Of a stretch of DNA of 64,000 bases, positions 51,459-60,377 are shown piece by piece; the stretch's first letter is position 1; each line of letters begins with the position of its first letter. The DNA is from Sphingomonas sp. (lineage in GTDB: Bacteria > Pseudomonadota > Alphaproteobacteria > Sphingomonadales > Sphingomonadaceae): contig NZ_JANINP010000007.1 of assembly GCF_024508665.1 (NCBI RefSeq), forward strand, positions 744,001 through 808,000. Direction: 5' to 3'. The notes beneath the pieces are model-generated. The model had not been told where the DNA came from, did not search any database, and worked only from the letters and a program-made list of their open reading frames with translations. The translations under genes were made by a program, and so were the position numbers.

Positions 51459-54400
51459 ATGAAGGTATATCTGAAGAAACCGGGACTCGAACGGCGCGCC
51501 GCGCATGCCGCCTTGCTCGCCGGCGCGAGCCTGATGACGATGATCGCCGTCCCGGCATTCGGGCAGGACGCGCCGGCGCCCGCGCCGGCCGCGGACGTTC
51601 CCCAGGATACGGCCGCTGCGCCGCAGGGCGAGATCGTCGTCACCGGCAGCCGCATCAAGAGCCCGACCCTGACCTCGCCGTCGCCGCTTCAGGTCATCAC
51701 CAGCGAAGACTTGCGGAAGCAGGGCACGACCAACGTCCAGGATATCCTGCAGATCAACCCCGCGGTGGGCATTCCGGGCAAGAGCCGCAACACCACCGGC
51801 AACGATACCGATCCCGGCCTCGCCACCATCAACCTCCGCAACCTCGGTCCCGACCGCACGCTGGTGCTGATCGACGGGCGCCGCACCGTGGCTGGTATTC
51901 CGGGCACCGCGCAGGTCGACGTCTCGATGATCCCGCCGTCCTTCGTCGACCGTATCGACGTGCTGACCGGCGGCGCTTCGGCGGTCTACGGGTCGGACGC
52001 AATCGCGGGCGTGGTGAACTTCATCTACAAGAAGAAGTTCGAGGGCATTCAGCTCAACGTCCAGGACGGCATTTCCGAAAAGGGCGACGACCACGAACTC
52101 GACGCCAACGTCACGTTCGGGTCCAATTTCGCCGGCGGCCGCGGCAATGTCATGGCCTATGTCGGCTGGAACCAGGCCAGCGCCGTGTTTGCCGCCGATC
52201 GTGATTTCAGCCGCTTGTCGGCCTTGAGCCTGGGTACGACCGAACGCGTCGCCGGCAAATCCGACCTCAACCTCAAGGCGGCGCAGGACATCTTCAAGCG
52301 CGCTTATGTGCCGTCGAGCGTGGGCCCGGGCGGTGCGTTCGTGATCGGCAGCAAGTCGAACCAGATCATCGGCCCGGATGGTTCGTTCCATAACTACAAC
52401 GCAGCGACCGACGGCTTCAATGCCGCGCAATATGGCCAGATCGCGCCGCCCACGAAGCGCCTGACCTTTGCCCAGCGCACCAATTTCGACGTCACCGACA
52501 AGGTCAACGTCTTCCTCGAGACGACCTATGTGAATGTGCGCACCAACGGCGAACGCGAAGCATCGCCGATGCGCACCGACAGCGCGCTCGGTGCGTTCAG
52601 CGGGACCGGCGGTTTCTACCCGATCCAATATGCGGTGACCAACCCGACCACGGGCGCGACGGTGATCGTCAACAACCCGCTGGTGCCGACCGCGGTCTTC
52701 AACGCCGCGACCGACCGCTACACCAACGATGCGATCGGGTCGAAGGACCTGAGCATGCTGATCCGCACGACCGCGTTCGGCTCGCGCAAGACGCCGACCG
52801 AGCGCGACAATTTCCGGATCGCCGCCGGCGGGTCCTGGGACATTGGCGGCAGCTGGAGCCTCGATGGCTATTACCAGTATAGCTACACCAAGCAGCACCA
52901 GGAAATGACCGGACTGGCGAACCTCTACAACCTCGCCAACGCGCTCCAGGTCATGCCGGACATCTTCGACTATAATAAGAACGGCAACACCACCGAAGCG
53001 GTGTGCGTCGATGCCAATGCCCGTGCGGCGGGCTGCGTGCCGGTCGACATTTATGGCCTGAACCCGGATGGCTCCTCGAAGATCTCGGCGGCCGCGGCGA
53101 AATACCTGCAGACCAACCTCATCCGTGACTCCAAGCAGGAAATGCAGGTCGCCTCGCTCAACCTCGGCGGCAATCTGTTCAAGCTGCCCTACGGTCCGCT
53201 GCAGATCTCGGTCGGGGCCGAATATCGCACCGAATCCAGCCGCGATATCTTCGATCCGCTGAGCAACCAGGCGAAGAATGGCTACGTCCAGGAATTGAAC
53301 ACGTCGGGTTCGTTCAACGTCAAGGAAGCCTATGGCGAAGTGGTCGCGCCGATCCTGGCGGACTTGCCGTTCTTCAAGGCGCTGACCCTGCGTGGCGCTT
53401 ACCGCCTTTCGGACTATTCCACTGTCGGCAGCTTCTCGGCGTGGAATATCGGCGGCGAATGGGCGCCGACCTCCGATATCCGCTTCCGCGCGGTCTATGC
53501 TCACGCCGTTCGCGCGCCGAACATCGGCGAGCTGTTCTCGGCCGCCTCTTCGGGCATCACTACGATCACCGACCCCTGCCAGGGCATCACCCTGACATCG
53601 ACCGGCACGACCGCGGCCAATTGCCTGGCTGTCCCGTCGATCGTTGCGAACATCAACGCCAACGGCAAGTTCACGCTGACGCCGTCGGACCAGAGCGGCG
53701 TCGGCAGCGTGTCGGGCAGCAACCCGAACATCAAGCAGGAAACCGGCAAGACCTTCACCGCGGGCGTCGTGATCAATCCGCGGTCGATCAACGCCCTTCG
53801 CAACCTGACCTTCACGGCGGACTATTTCGACATCCAGCTGCAGGGCGCGATCAGCCGTCTGTCGACAACGACCATCCTCAACAAATGCTACGTGCAGGGC
53901 ATTTCCGACTTCTGCCAGTTCATCACCCGGCGCGACCAGCCGTCGGGCGCGTTCAGCATCGGGTCGGTCCAGCAGATCTTCACGACCTTGGTGAATAGCG
54001 GCGGCGCATTCACGCGCGGCCTCGACTTCACGCTGAACTATCGCCAGGCGGTGTTCGGCGGGACCGCCACGTTCGAGGGCAGCTGGACGCATCTCCTGAA
54101 GAACGGTGTCGTTCCGCTCCAGGGCGACAAATACGACAATACGATGGGCGAGTTCGGCAATCCGCGCGACAAGGCCGTCCTGACCCTCGACTGGTCGAAC
54201 GACATGTTCGGAGTGACGGTCACCAACCAGTATATCGGCAAGCAGATGCTGGATTATGAGAACTTCCAGACCACCTACGTGCTCGCCGATGGCTCCTTGC
54301 CGCCCAAGAGCCTCTTCACGCTCGGCGCGCGGGTCTACACCGACGTGCAGGTCCGCTTCGACGTGAAGAAGAACTGGGAATTCTACCTCGGCGCGAAGAA

Positions 54401-54515
54401 CGCGTTCGATGTGAAGATGCCGCCGCTTTACGGCAATGTCGGCAACTTCAACCCATCGACCATCTACGATCCGATCGGCCGCCGCTTCTACGCCGGTTTC
54501 CGCATCAAGATGTAG
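51459..54515 (+). CDS. TonB-dependent outer-membrane receptor (Oar-like)
   Basis: The 1,018-residue protein has a signal peptide (HAALLAGASLMTMIAVPAFG), a low-complexity Ala/Pro linker and a plug starting EIVVTGSRIKSPT with GGASAVYGSDAIAGVVNFIY. A 22-strand-type barrel follows, with YAHAVRAPNIGELFS and the closing RRFYAGFRIKM. It should pull oligosaccharides through the outer membrane using TonB energy. It lies 65 bases after the kinase gene and before a strong terminator, so it probably ends the DeoR-controlled operon. It is the only TonB receptor in the window and therefore the probable entry door for the island's glycan. Confidence 0.93.
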   Translation: MKVYLKKPGLERRAAHAALLAGASLMTMIAVPAFGQDAPAPAPAADVPQDTAAAPQGEIVVTGSRIKSPTLTSPSPLQVITSEDLRKQGTTNVQDILQINPAVGIPGKSRNTTGNDTDPGLATINLRNLGPDRTLVLIDGRRTVAGIPGTAQVDVSMIPPSFVDRIDVLTGGASAVYGSDAIAGVVNFIYKKKFEGIQLNVQDGISEKGDDHELDANVTFGSNFAGGRGNVMAYVGWNQASAVFAADRDFSRLSALSLGTTERVAGKSDLNLKAAQDIFKRAYVPSSVGPGGAFVIGSKSNQIIGPDGSFHNYNAATDGFNAAQYGQIAPPTKRLTFAQRTNFDVTDKVNVFLETTYVNVRTNGEREASPMRTDSALGAFSGTGGFYPIQYAVTNPTTGATVIVNNPLVPTAVFNAATDRYTNDAIGSKDLSMLIRTTAFGSRKTPTERDNFRIAAGGSWDIGGSWSLDGYYQYSYTKQHQEMTGLANLYNLANALQVMPDIFDYNKNGNTTEAVCVDANARAAGCVPVDIYGLNPDGSSKISAAAAKYLQTNLIRDSKQEMQVASLNLGGNLFKLPYGPLQISVGAEYRTESSRDIFDPLSNQAKNGYVQELNTSGSFNVKEAYGEVVAPILADLPFFKALTLRGAYRLSDYSTVGSFSAWNIGGEWAPTSDIRFRAVYAHAVRAPNIGELFSAASSGITTITDPCQGITLTSTGTTAANCLAVPSIVANINANGKFTLTPSDQSGVGSVSGSNPNIKQETGKTFTAGVVINPRSINALRNLTFTADYFDIQLQGAISRLSTTTILNKCYVQGISDFCQFITRRDQPSGAFSIGSVQQIFTTLVNSGGAFTRGLDFTLNYRQAVFGGTATFEGSWTHLLKNGVVPLQGDKYDNTMGEFGNPRDKAVLTLDWSNDMFGVTVTNQYIGKQMLDYENFQTTYVLADGSLPPKSLFTLGARVYTDVQVRFDVKKNWEFYLGAKNAFDVKMPPLYGNVGNFNPSTIYDPIGRRFYAGFRIKM

Positions 54516-54539
54516 CCGCGCGACCCGTTTCCTCCCCTG

Positions 54540-54581
54540 GGCGGTGGACGCAGTTTCGGCTGCTTCCGCCGTCCTTTTTTT
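54540..54581 (+). terminator. Rho-independent terminator after the TonB receptor gene
   Basis: A stem formed by GGCGG..GGA..GCAG and CTGC.TTCC.GCC with a TTTCGG loop is followed by TCC and a run of seven T at 54575-54581. It begins 24 bases after the TonB receptor stop. Confidence 0.75.
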
Positions 54582-54864
54582 ACTGGCGCACAGGATGCCG
54601 TGGATGGCGTGCGCCTAGACGTCCCAATGGCAGTCGTCCGACCGATGAGCTGACATTCCTAAAGACGCCGTTCGTTCATCCCGCCCCACGCGCGTTCGGA
54701 ACGACCGGCATGGGGACGTTGCTGCCGTGTCCAGAGCGGACCCAGCCTGGTGAGGTTGAAAGCCGCCGTGTTCAGCTGATCGGAATTACCGAGCTAGAGA
54801 AATTCCGGTTGTCGATTTGCAGGCGCTTGGAGGTGGATCGCGGGTGTTTCCGGCGCGTCGTGAG
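54582..54864. other. Intergenic stretch without a recognised gene
   Basis: No frame here shows a convincing start, ribosome-binding site or family motif. It marks the right edge of the sugar island. Base composition becomes visibly less GC-rich in the following LysR gene. Confidence 0.5.
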
Positions 54865-55749
54865 CTAATTCGCTTTCACTATGTGATTCGTCCGAGTCAG
54901 CAGCTTCTGCAGCAGACGCGAACTGTTCGCCGGGCTGTAACCCAGGGCAAGCTCGATTGTCGGGGGTGTGCCCGCCAGCGGCCGCGCGACTACGTTTGGG
55001 GTCAAAAGATCCTCAGCGTAGGCCGGGATGAGCGTAACTCCGCCACATGACACAACCACGGATATCGTCGCGGAAAGGCTTCCGGCATCGAATCTGGGGT
55101 TGAGGTCTATGCCGGCCTTCACAGCATATTTTTTGACGATTGCATCTACCGCTGGAGAGGCGGTCGCCGAACCAACGTAAATTTCTTCAGCAAGCTCCTG
55201 CGGTGTAATTGTCTCGCGTGTGGTCAAATGGTGGTTAGCGGGCAACATCACGATCAATGGTTCCGCGAATAGGCTTTTGAAGCATAGGTTGGCGACGTTC
55301 TCCTCTCGCCGCATGAGTGCGGCATCCAGACTCCCTCGTACCAATGCGAGGGCGAGTTCAGGCGAGGACTGGCTCGAAAGTTTGAATTCAACGCCGGGGG
55401 CCTCTTCCCGGAGAATGCGCATCACGCTTGGCAGCCAGGCCTCATGACCCGCGAGAAATCCGATAGCGAACACTGGCCGCTCTGGTCGGCCCGCGCGCTG
55501 GGCACCTTCGACCGCGGCTTCGACCTGCGCAAGCGCCAGTCTTGCGTGATCCAGAAAGACTTTCCCAGCTTCTGTGAGTGAGACGCCCCGCGCTTGCCGG
55601 TCCAGCAATTTCACACCGATCTCGGCCTCAAGATCGCGGATTTGACGGCTCAGCGACGGCTGTGAGGTGTTGAGCTGCTGTTGCGCGGCCGCGAGCACGC
55701 TCCCGCGCTCGGCGACCGCGATGAAATAGCGAAGATGGCGCAGATCCAT
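54865..55749 (-). CDS. LysR-family transcriptional regulator
   Basis: The 294-residue protein starts MDLRHLRYFIAVAERGSVLA and has the LysR helix-turn-helix (QLNTSQPSLSRQIRDLEAEIG) and a periplasmic-binding-like effector domain (FAIGFLAGHEAWLPSVMRIL). It resembles the aromatic-catabolism branch (CatR/BenM-like DLRHLRYF start). ATG 55749 is chosen because family members begin exactly there; an upstream ATG at 55791 would add residues not seen in the family. It is divergent from the alpha/beta hydrolase at 55852, its probable target. Codon use looks less GC-biased than in the sugar island, hinting at separate ancestry. Confidence 0.9.
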   Translation of the reverse strand: MDLRHLRYFIAVAERGSVLAAAQQQLNTSQPSLSRQIRDLEAEIGVKLLDRQARGVSLTEAGKVFLDHARLALAQVEAAVEGAQRAGRPERPVFAIGFLAGHEAWLPSVMRILREEAPGVEFKLSSQSSPELALALVRGSLDAALMRREENVANLCFKSLFAEPLIVMLPANHHLTTRETITPQELAEEIYVGSATASPAVDAIVKKYAVKAGIDLNPRFDAGSLSATISVVVSCGGVTLIPAYAEDLLTPNVVARPLAGTPPTIELALGYSPANSSRLLQKLLTRTNHIVKAN

Positions 55750-55851
55750 GAACCACGTGCTATACCGCTCAGGCATAGCTTGGCCAGACAAGGTCTTTGT
55801 CGGCGTCGGAACCAGCAGTTATTTCGCGCCTGCCTCAACCAGGAGAGCGGA

Positions 55852-56670
55852 ATGCCCACGATCATCACCAAAGACGGCGTAAACATCTTCTACAAGGACT
55901 GGGGATCGGGTCAGCCGATCGTGTTCAGCCATGGCTGGCCGCTGTCGGCGGACGACTGGGATGCCCAGATGATGTTCTTCCTGCAGCACGGCTATCGGGT
56001 GATTGCCCACGACCGGCGCGGCCATGGCCGGTCCGACCAACCGAGCACGGGCAACGACATGGAGCATTGGGTTGCTGACCTTGCTGCCCTGACCGAACAT
56101 CTCGACCTGCGCGACGCGATCCATATCGGGCATTCGACTGGTGGCGGTGAAGTCGCGCGTTATGTCGCGCGTCACCAGGACCGCGTCGCGAAGGCGGTGC
56201 TGGTCGCCTCGCTCACGCCCAATATGTACCGGAGCGACGACAATCCGTCCGGTCAGCCGCCGGAGTGGTTCGAGACGATCCGCGCGGGCGTGCTGGGCAA
56301 CCGGGCGGAGTTCTTCCGTTTCGTGCCGGAGAATCCGTTCTACGGCTACAACCTGGATGGCGCCAAGCCTTCGGAGGCGGTCATCGCGAACTGGTGGCGC
56401 CAGGGCATGGCCGGCGGTGCCCTCGCCCATTACGCGACGGTCGACTCCTGGCTTGAGGACTATTCAGAAGACCTCAAGACAATCACCGTGCCGGTGCTGG
56501 TGATGCATGGCGAGGCCGATCAGGTCGTACCCTTCGCCAGTTCGGTGCCGCGCGCGGTCGATCTGCTCGAAAAAGGGTCGCTCAAGACGTATCCCGGCTA
56601 CCCCCATGGCATGCTGACCACCCATGCCGATGTCCTCAACCCAGACCTGCTCGCGTTCATCAGGTCTTGA
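55852..56670 (+). CDS. Alpha/beta hydrolase, non-heme chloroperoxidase/esterase type
   Basis: The 272-residue protein has an oxyanion HGWPLSADDW segment, the nucleophile elbow GHSTGGGE, the acid in MHGEADQVVPF and the histidine in GYPHGM, a complete catalytic triad. The sequence type is the cofactor-free haloperoxidase (perhydrolase) branch, whose natural role is usually ester or lactone hydrolysis. AGGAGAG precedes ATG 55852. It is divergent from a LysR gene and followed by a perfect hairpin. There is no evident link to the sugar genes. Confidence 0.9.
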   Translation: MPTIITKDGVNIFYKDWGSGQPIVFSHGWPLSADDWDAQMMFFLQHGYRVIAHDRRGHGRSDQPSTGNDMEHWVADLAALTEHLDLRDAIHIGHSTGGGEVARYVARHQDRVAKAVLVASLTPNMYRSDDNPSGQPPEWFETIRAGVLGNRAEFFRFVPENPFYGYNLDGAKPSEAVIANWWRQGMAGGALAHYATVDSWLEDYSEDLKTITVPVLVMHGEADQVVPFASSVPRAVDLLEKGSLKTYPGYPHGMLTTHADVLNPDLLAFIRS

Positions 56671-56694
56671 TGACGTTTCTCATTTCGCCACCGG

Positions 56695-56721
56695 AGAGAC
56701 CACCGCGAGGTGGTCTCTTTC
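56695..56721 (+). terminator. Hairpin terminator after the alpha/beta hydrolase gene
   Basis: AGAGACCACC and GGTGGTCTCT form a perfect ten-base stem with a GCGA tetraloop, followed by a short T run (TTTC). It starts 24 bases after the hydrolase stop. Confidence 0.75.
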
Positions 56722-56800
56722 GCAATTGGTCGCCGCTGCTGCGTCCCGATCGCCCAACATCGCTCGCAACGCACCCCGATTCAGACGTTAGGCTGCGGCG

Positions 56801-57013
56801 CTACTGACCCCGAGCCCGAGCGGGGCGAGACCTCGCCGCCATGACAATGGCAGCCGAGCCGAGCAAGGCTGTCGCGATCATAACACCGATTCCCAGGAAG
56901 CCCCTGGCGGTGACCGCGCCGTCCACAGCGACGGCTTTGCCGATCCGCAAGGACATTTGCGCGTCGCTGCTCGGCTTCAGAACGTCCTGTGGCATGGCGA
57001 CCTTATAGCGCAT
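56801..57013 (-). CDS. Possible small single-pass membrane protein (hypothetical)
   Basis: A 70-codon frame starting MRYKVAMPQDVLKPSSD contains one hydrophobic segment, GFLGIGVMIATALLGSAAIVMA, followed by a basic tail, RSRPARARG. The layout fits a small inner-membrane protein. No ribosome-binding site is visible and no family is recognised, so this may be chance coding. An ATG at 57058 would lengthen it to 85 residues. Confidence 0.3.
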   Translation of the reverse strand: MRYKVAMPQDVLKPSSDAQMSLRIGKAVAVDGAVTARGFLGIGVMIATALLGSAAIVMAARSRPARARGQ

Positions 57014-57065
57014 ACGGTGGGATTGAACATCGTCGATGCATCGGCGGGAACCCGCCATGAAGTCG

Positions 57066-57099
57066 GCCGTCGGGATGGATCGTGTTCCATCCCGACGGC
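57066..57099. repeat. Perfect 14-base-pair hairpin
   Basis: GCCGTCGGGATGGA (57066-57079) pairs fully with TCCATCCCGACGGC (57086-57099) across a six-base loop. It lies 22 bases beyond the tautomerase stop on that gene's downstream side. There is no T run, so it may act as an mRNA-stabilising stem or a factor-dependent stop. Confidence 0.7.
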
Positions 57100-57121
57100 G
57101 GCGATCGGCTATACTCGCCGA

Positions 57122-57337
57122 CTAGCCTCCAGCCATGTTACGTACGTCGGCCGCCTGCAGGGGCTGGCCGCCGATCGCCCAGTCGCCGCTTTCGACCTCG
57201 TTGATCTTGACCCAGGTAACACCGCGGAGATTGTCCCCTTCGACCGCGACCATCGCGTCGGTCACGCCCGCGATCATCGCCGACTTCTGTTCCGGCGTGA
57301 ACACGCCTTTGATGACGTGGATATCTACGAGTGGCAT
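57122..57337 (-). CDS. 4-oxalocrotonate tautomerase-family protein
   Basis: The 71-residue protein begins MPLVDIHVIKGVFTPEQKSA, with the catalytic Pro directly after the initiator Met, as in 4-oxalocrotonate tautomerases (about 60-75 residues). The central VTWVKINEVESGDWAIGG matches the family's second strand and loop. GGGAG lies eight bases before the ATG. Such enzymes move proton pairs in enol/keto acids, and paralogues are often promiscuous. It is divergent from an HxlR-type regulator only 32 bases away, which probably controls it. Confidence 0.88.
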   Translation of the reverse strand: MPLVDIHVIKGVFTPEQKSAMIAGVTDAMVAVEGDNLRGVTWVKINEVESGDWAIGGQPLQAADVRNMAGG

Positions 57338-57369
57338 CGATTTGCTCCCTTGTGCGTGGAGAACGCACG

Positions 57370-58131
57370 ATGTCACAACGGGGCGGGCCGGCTAGTTCAG
57401 GAACTGAAGCGATGGGACAGCAGCTTGCCGAAGGATCTATCGACGAGCAATTGACGGCGCCGTCCGGCGACGGTTCGATCTATGGCCAATTCTGTCCGGT
57501 CGCGATGGCGGCCGAACTCCTGGCGACACGATGGACGCTGGTCGTGCTGGGCGAGATGCTGTCGGGCTCGACCCGTTTCAACGAGATACATCGCGGCGTG
57601 CCGCGCATGTCCACAGCGTTGCTCAGCAAGCGTCTGCGCGAGCTGACGGCGGCGGGCGTGATGACCCGGCAGGGCAGCGAGTACGTCCTGACACCCGCCG
57701 GACGCGATCTTGCACCGATCGTGCAGGGTCTGGGACGCTGGGCATTGAGGTGGGTCGACACCGACTGTTCGCTCGGCAACCTCGATGTTCGGCTGTTGAT
57801 GTGGAACGTGCGCCGCAACTTGCGCCCCGATCCGTTGCCGCCGCGTCGCGTGGTCGTCGAGTTCCACTATCCCGAGCTTTCGCCGGACGAGCAGCGTTTC
57901 TGGCTGATCGTCGCGCCCGGCTGCGCCGTGGACTTGTGCTCGATCGAACCGGGCCGTGAGGTCGACGTGCTGGTAACGGCCGATCTGCGCGCGATGACGT
58001 CGGCCTGGATGGGAATCAGCACTTTCGCCGAAGAGATCGACGCGGGGCGTATCAATTTGGATGGCGATGCGAAGCTCGCGCGGAGCTTTGCGTCATGGAT
58101 TGGCCGGAGTGGACTGGCGCGTGTCGAATGA
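57370..58131 (+). CDS. HxlR-family transcriptional regulator with C-terminal extension
   Basis: The 253-residue protein has the HxlR winged helix (CPVAMAAELLATRWTLVVLG, then FNEIHRGVPRMSTALLSKRL and YVLTPAGRDLAPIV) in residues about 40-135. HxlR proteins are usually about 110-150 residues. Here about 115 additional residues follow, containing VVVEFHYPELSPDEQRFWL and VDVLVTADLRAMTSAWMG, an SCP2-like sterol-carrier style domain also seen in longer HxlR relatives. The start may be ATG 57370 or 57412. Its divergent neighbour is the tautomerase gene. Confidence 0.85.
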   Translation: MSQRGGPASSGTEAMGQQLAEGSIDEQLTAPSGDGSIYGQFCPVAMAAELLATRWTLVVLGEMLSGSTRFNEIHRGVPRMSTALLSKRLRELTAAGVMTRQGSEYVLTPAGRDLAPIVQGLGRWALRWVDTDCSLGNLDVRLLMWNVRRNLRPDPLPPRRVVVEFHYPELSPDEQRFWLIVAPGCAVDLCSIEPGREVDVLVTADLRAMTSAWMGISTFAEEIDAGRINLDGDAKLARSFASWIGRSGLARVE

Positions 58132-58308
58132 CGGCCAATGTTCGATCGGAGCTATGCGCCCCAATTCCTGCCATTTTTCGGTCAGCTCGCAGTTCCGTAA
58201 GCGGTCGTTCAAAATTGAATGCGCGAATAAACGCGGCCTAGCCTCGACGATATTGAAGCAAGGATGCAGTCGTCATAAGGTTGCCGACAATTGCTTTGGG
58301 GGAAAGGC

Positions 58309-60156
58309 ATGCGTTTCATCACAGTGGTTCTCGCATTAGCTGCGGGATCGGCCGCGGCTTCGAATCGTCCCGTCATCCACACTGAAACCGATCTTCCGCA
58401 GACCCGGCTCGAATTCAGGCGGCCCCCGAGCGAAACGATGATGCACGACGAGCTGGTCGCGATGCTCCCGTCCTTGCGCGCCGAAGGGGAGCGATTGCTT
58501 CGCGACTATCAGATTGACGATAATACCGTGACGCAGCAGTTGCGCCTTGGGCTTGCCAACATCGCCATCTTGCAGGGCCGCAAGGCGGATGCGCTTCAAT
58601 TGATTGCGGCGTACCGGATTGGAGAGACGAAGCCGCAAACGAAATTGCTGGGGGCGATCTGGACCGACGTCGCGGCCGTCATGCTCGACACAACCGCGGA
58701 TCGGCGCTGTGCCGCGGGTGCGGCCCACGTCACCGACCTCGTATCGGGGGCCGATCCCGCCGTAATCCGCGATCAGTTTATCGGATCCTACAGCGGCATT
58801 CAAACGGTCAGCACTTCATTCCTCGCTGCTACTGCGGTCGGGATGCTCGATCCCGTCGCCAAGGAGCGTGGCTCGCTCAACGTTCTGCAGGCGATGAACC
58901 TTGTCCGGTGGCGCGTGAACGCGACATTCCTGCCGCCATGCCGCGAGCTCCTCAGCGCCGCGGCCCGCCGCTGGATCGATGCACCCGCAAACCAGCCGGT
59001 GGACATCTGGCCAGCGCGACAACCCACGGCGAGCGCGTTCGCCGGGGCAAAGCCTGTGGTGGTCGCCGTTTGGGACCGTGGCTATGATGCCACGCTGTTC
59101 CCCGGTCAACTCGCGCGCGACCCGGCTGAGCCGCTGGATGGTCGCGACAACGACGGCAACGGCGTCGCCGACGACTGGAATGGCCCGACCTATGAGGTTG
59201 ATCTGAGGCCGACCGCCGCGTCGATGCAACTTCCCACGAAATTTCTTCAACGCCGCCTGGCGATACAAATGGCGCTGGACAAAGGGGAGCTCGATCTTCG
59301 CTTCGGCCTCGACACGCCGGAAGCGGCGATGTTTGCGGAGTTCGCGCGGACAGCCCCGACCGACGAGCAGGCCGACGAATATCTGGCGCAGATGGAGAAC
59401 AGTTCTCGATCGCATGGCACCGCTTGCGCCAGCGAGATCGCAGACGGCGCGCCATACGTCCGCTTGTACAACGTGGCGGCACTTCCCTGGGGCCGCGGCG
59501 AAGACAAGCGCGACATACCCTATGAAGAGGCGACGATCGCCCGGTGGGCGTCGGCGATCGATCGCATTGGCTCGCGCATGCGGGGTGCCGGCGTCCGCGT
59601 GGTGAGCATGAGCTGGGGCCTGACTGCGGACGAGATTACGCAACAGCTTCTCGACCATGGATTGGAACGCGACGCGGCGCGCGCCAAGGCGCGTGGGCTT
59701 GCGATGCGACAGACGATTGCCGACGCGCTCCGACGATTGATGACCTCGTCGCCCAATATCCTGTTCGTTGTTGCGGCTGGAAACAGCGACCAGGCCGACG
59801 ATGTCCAAGGAGACGCCGTCAAAGGCTTTACCCTGCCTAACCTCATGATTGTCGGCGCCACCGGGACCAACGGTCGCCCCACGGCCTTCACGGTGTTTGG
59901 CAAGTCGGTCGCGATCTATTCGCAAGGCGAGGCCGTGCCGCTTCGCTGGCCCGGTAACATTCCGGTCCGCGAATCCGGAACGTCGATGGCGGCTCCGCTT
60001 GTTGCCAGAGCCGCGGCACAGATGCTCGCGGTCCGGCCGACTTTGACCGCGGCGGCTGTCCGTGACGGCCTCTTGGCATCTGCGACCTTGGCCGACGGCG
60101 GGTTAAAGTTGGTGCACCCTGCAGCCGCCGTCTCTTGGGCGCGCAGACATCATTGA
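58309..60156 (+). CDS. Exported subtilisin-like (S8) serine peptidase
   Basis: The 615-residue protein has a short signal peptide (VVLALAAGSAAA) and an N-terminal region of about 230 residues without a recognised family. The S8 domain follows, with triad Asp256 (AVWDRGYD), His369 (RSHGTACA) and Ser559 (SGTSMAAP), and the oxyanion Asn in FVVAAGNSDQ. The long Asp-His insert includes RDNDGNGVADDWNG, a calcium-loop type found in some S8 peptidases. GGGGGAAAGG precedes ATG 58309. No partner gene is adjacent, so its target is unknown. Confidence 0.88.
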   Translation: MRFITVVLALAAGSAAASNRPVIHTETDLPQTRLEFRRPPSETMMHDELVAMLPSLRAEGERLLRDYQIDDNTVTQQLRLGLANIAILQGRKADALQLIAAYRIGETKPQTKLLGAIWTDVAAVMLDTTADRRCAAGAAHVTDLVSGADPAVIRDQFIGSYSGIQTVSTSFLAATAVGMLDPVAKERGSLNVLQAMNLVRWRVNATFLPPCRELLSAAARRWIDAPANQPVDIWPARQPTASAFAGAKPVVVAVWDRGYDATLFPGQLARDPAEPLDGRDNDGNGVADDWNGPTYEVDLRPTAASMQLPTKFLQRRLAIQMALDKGELDLRFGLDTPEAAMFAEFARTAPTDEQADEYLAQMENSSRSHGTACASEIADGAPYVRLYNVAALPWGRGEDKRDIPYEEATIARWASAIDRIGSRMRGAGVRVVSMSWGLTADEITQQLLDHGLERDAARAKARGLAMRQTIADALRRLMTSSPNILFVVAAGNSDQADDVQGDAVKGFTLPNLMIVGATGTNGRPTAFTVFGKSVAIYSQGEAVPLRWPGNIPVRESGTSMAAPLVARAAAQMLAVRPTLTAAAVRDGLLASATLADGGLKLVHPAAAVSWARRHH

Positions 60157-60300
60157 TGACCGCTAGGCGCCCTGATAGCAGTCGTTAGACATCGGCTTCG
60201 CTCTTCCTGAAACCAGCCGTCGGCAAAGTTTGGACGCCGGGTTACAGCGCGGAGGGAGCCGACCCTATCCCATCGCCACCTCGTACACATGTTAGCTAAC

Positions 60301-60335
60301 GGCCGCGGTCAGTTTACCATTAACCGACCGCGGCC
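60301..60335. terminator. Hairpin between the convergent peptidase and beta-helix genes
   Basis: GGCCGCGGTC (60301-60310) pairs with GACCGCGGCC (60326-60335), and inner bases GTT and AAC extend the stem. It lies between the 3' ends of genes on opposite strands and may end transcription from both. The T run is weak. Confidence 0.55.
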
Positions 60336-60377
60336 ACGTCTTATTGGACGTACAGTTCGCTATCTCGACAAGCCTGG

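Noticed and set aside
50793..54092. Open frame of about 1,099 codons on the minus strand opposite the kinase and TonB receptor genes
   Set aside because: It is a mirror of strongly biased GC-rich coding on the other strand. The translation is Arg/Asp/His-rich with no family motif, and the TonB receptor on the plus strand is unmistakable.
54582..54864. Attachment site or tRNA at the island's right border
   Set aside because: No tRNA-like cloverleaf, integrase gene or direct repeat was found here.
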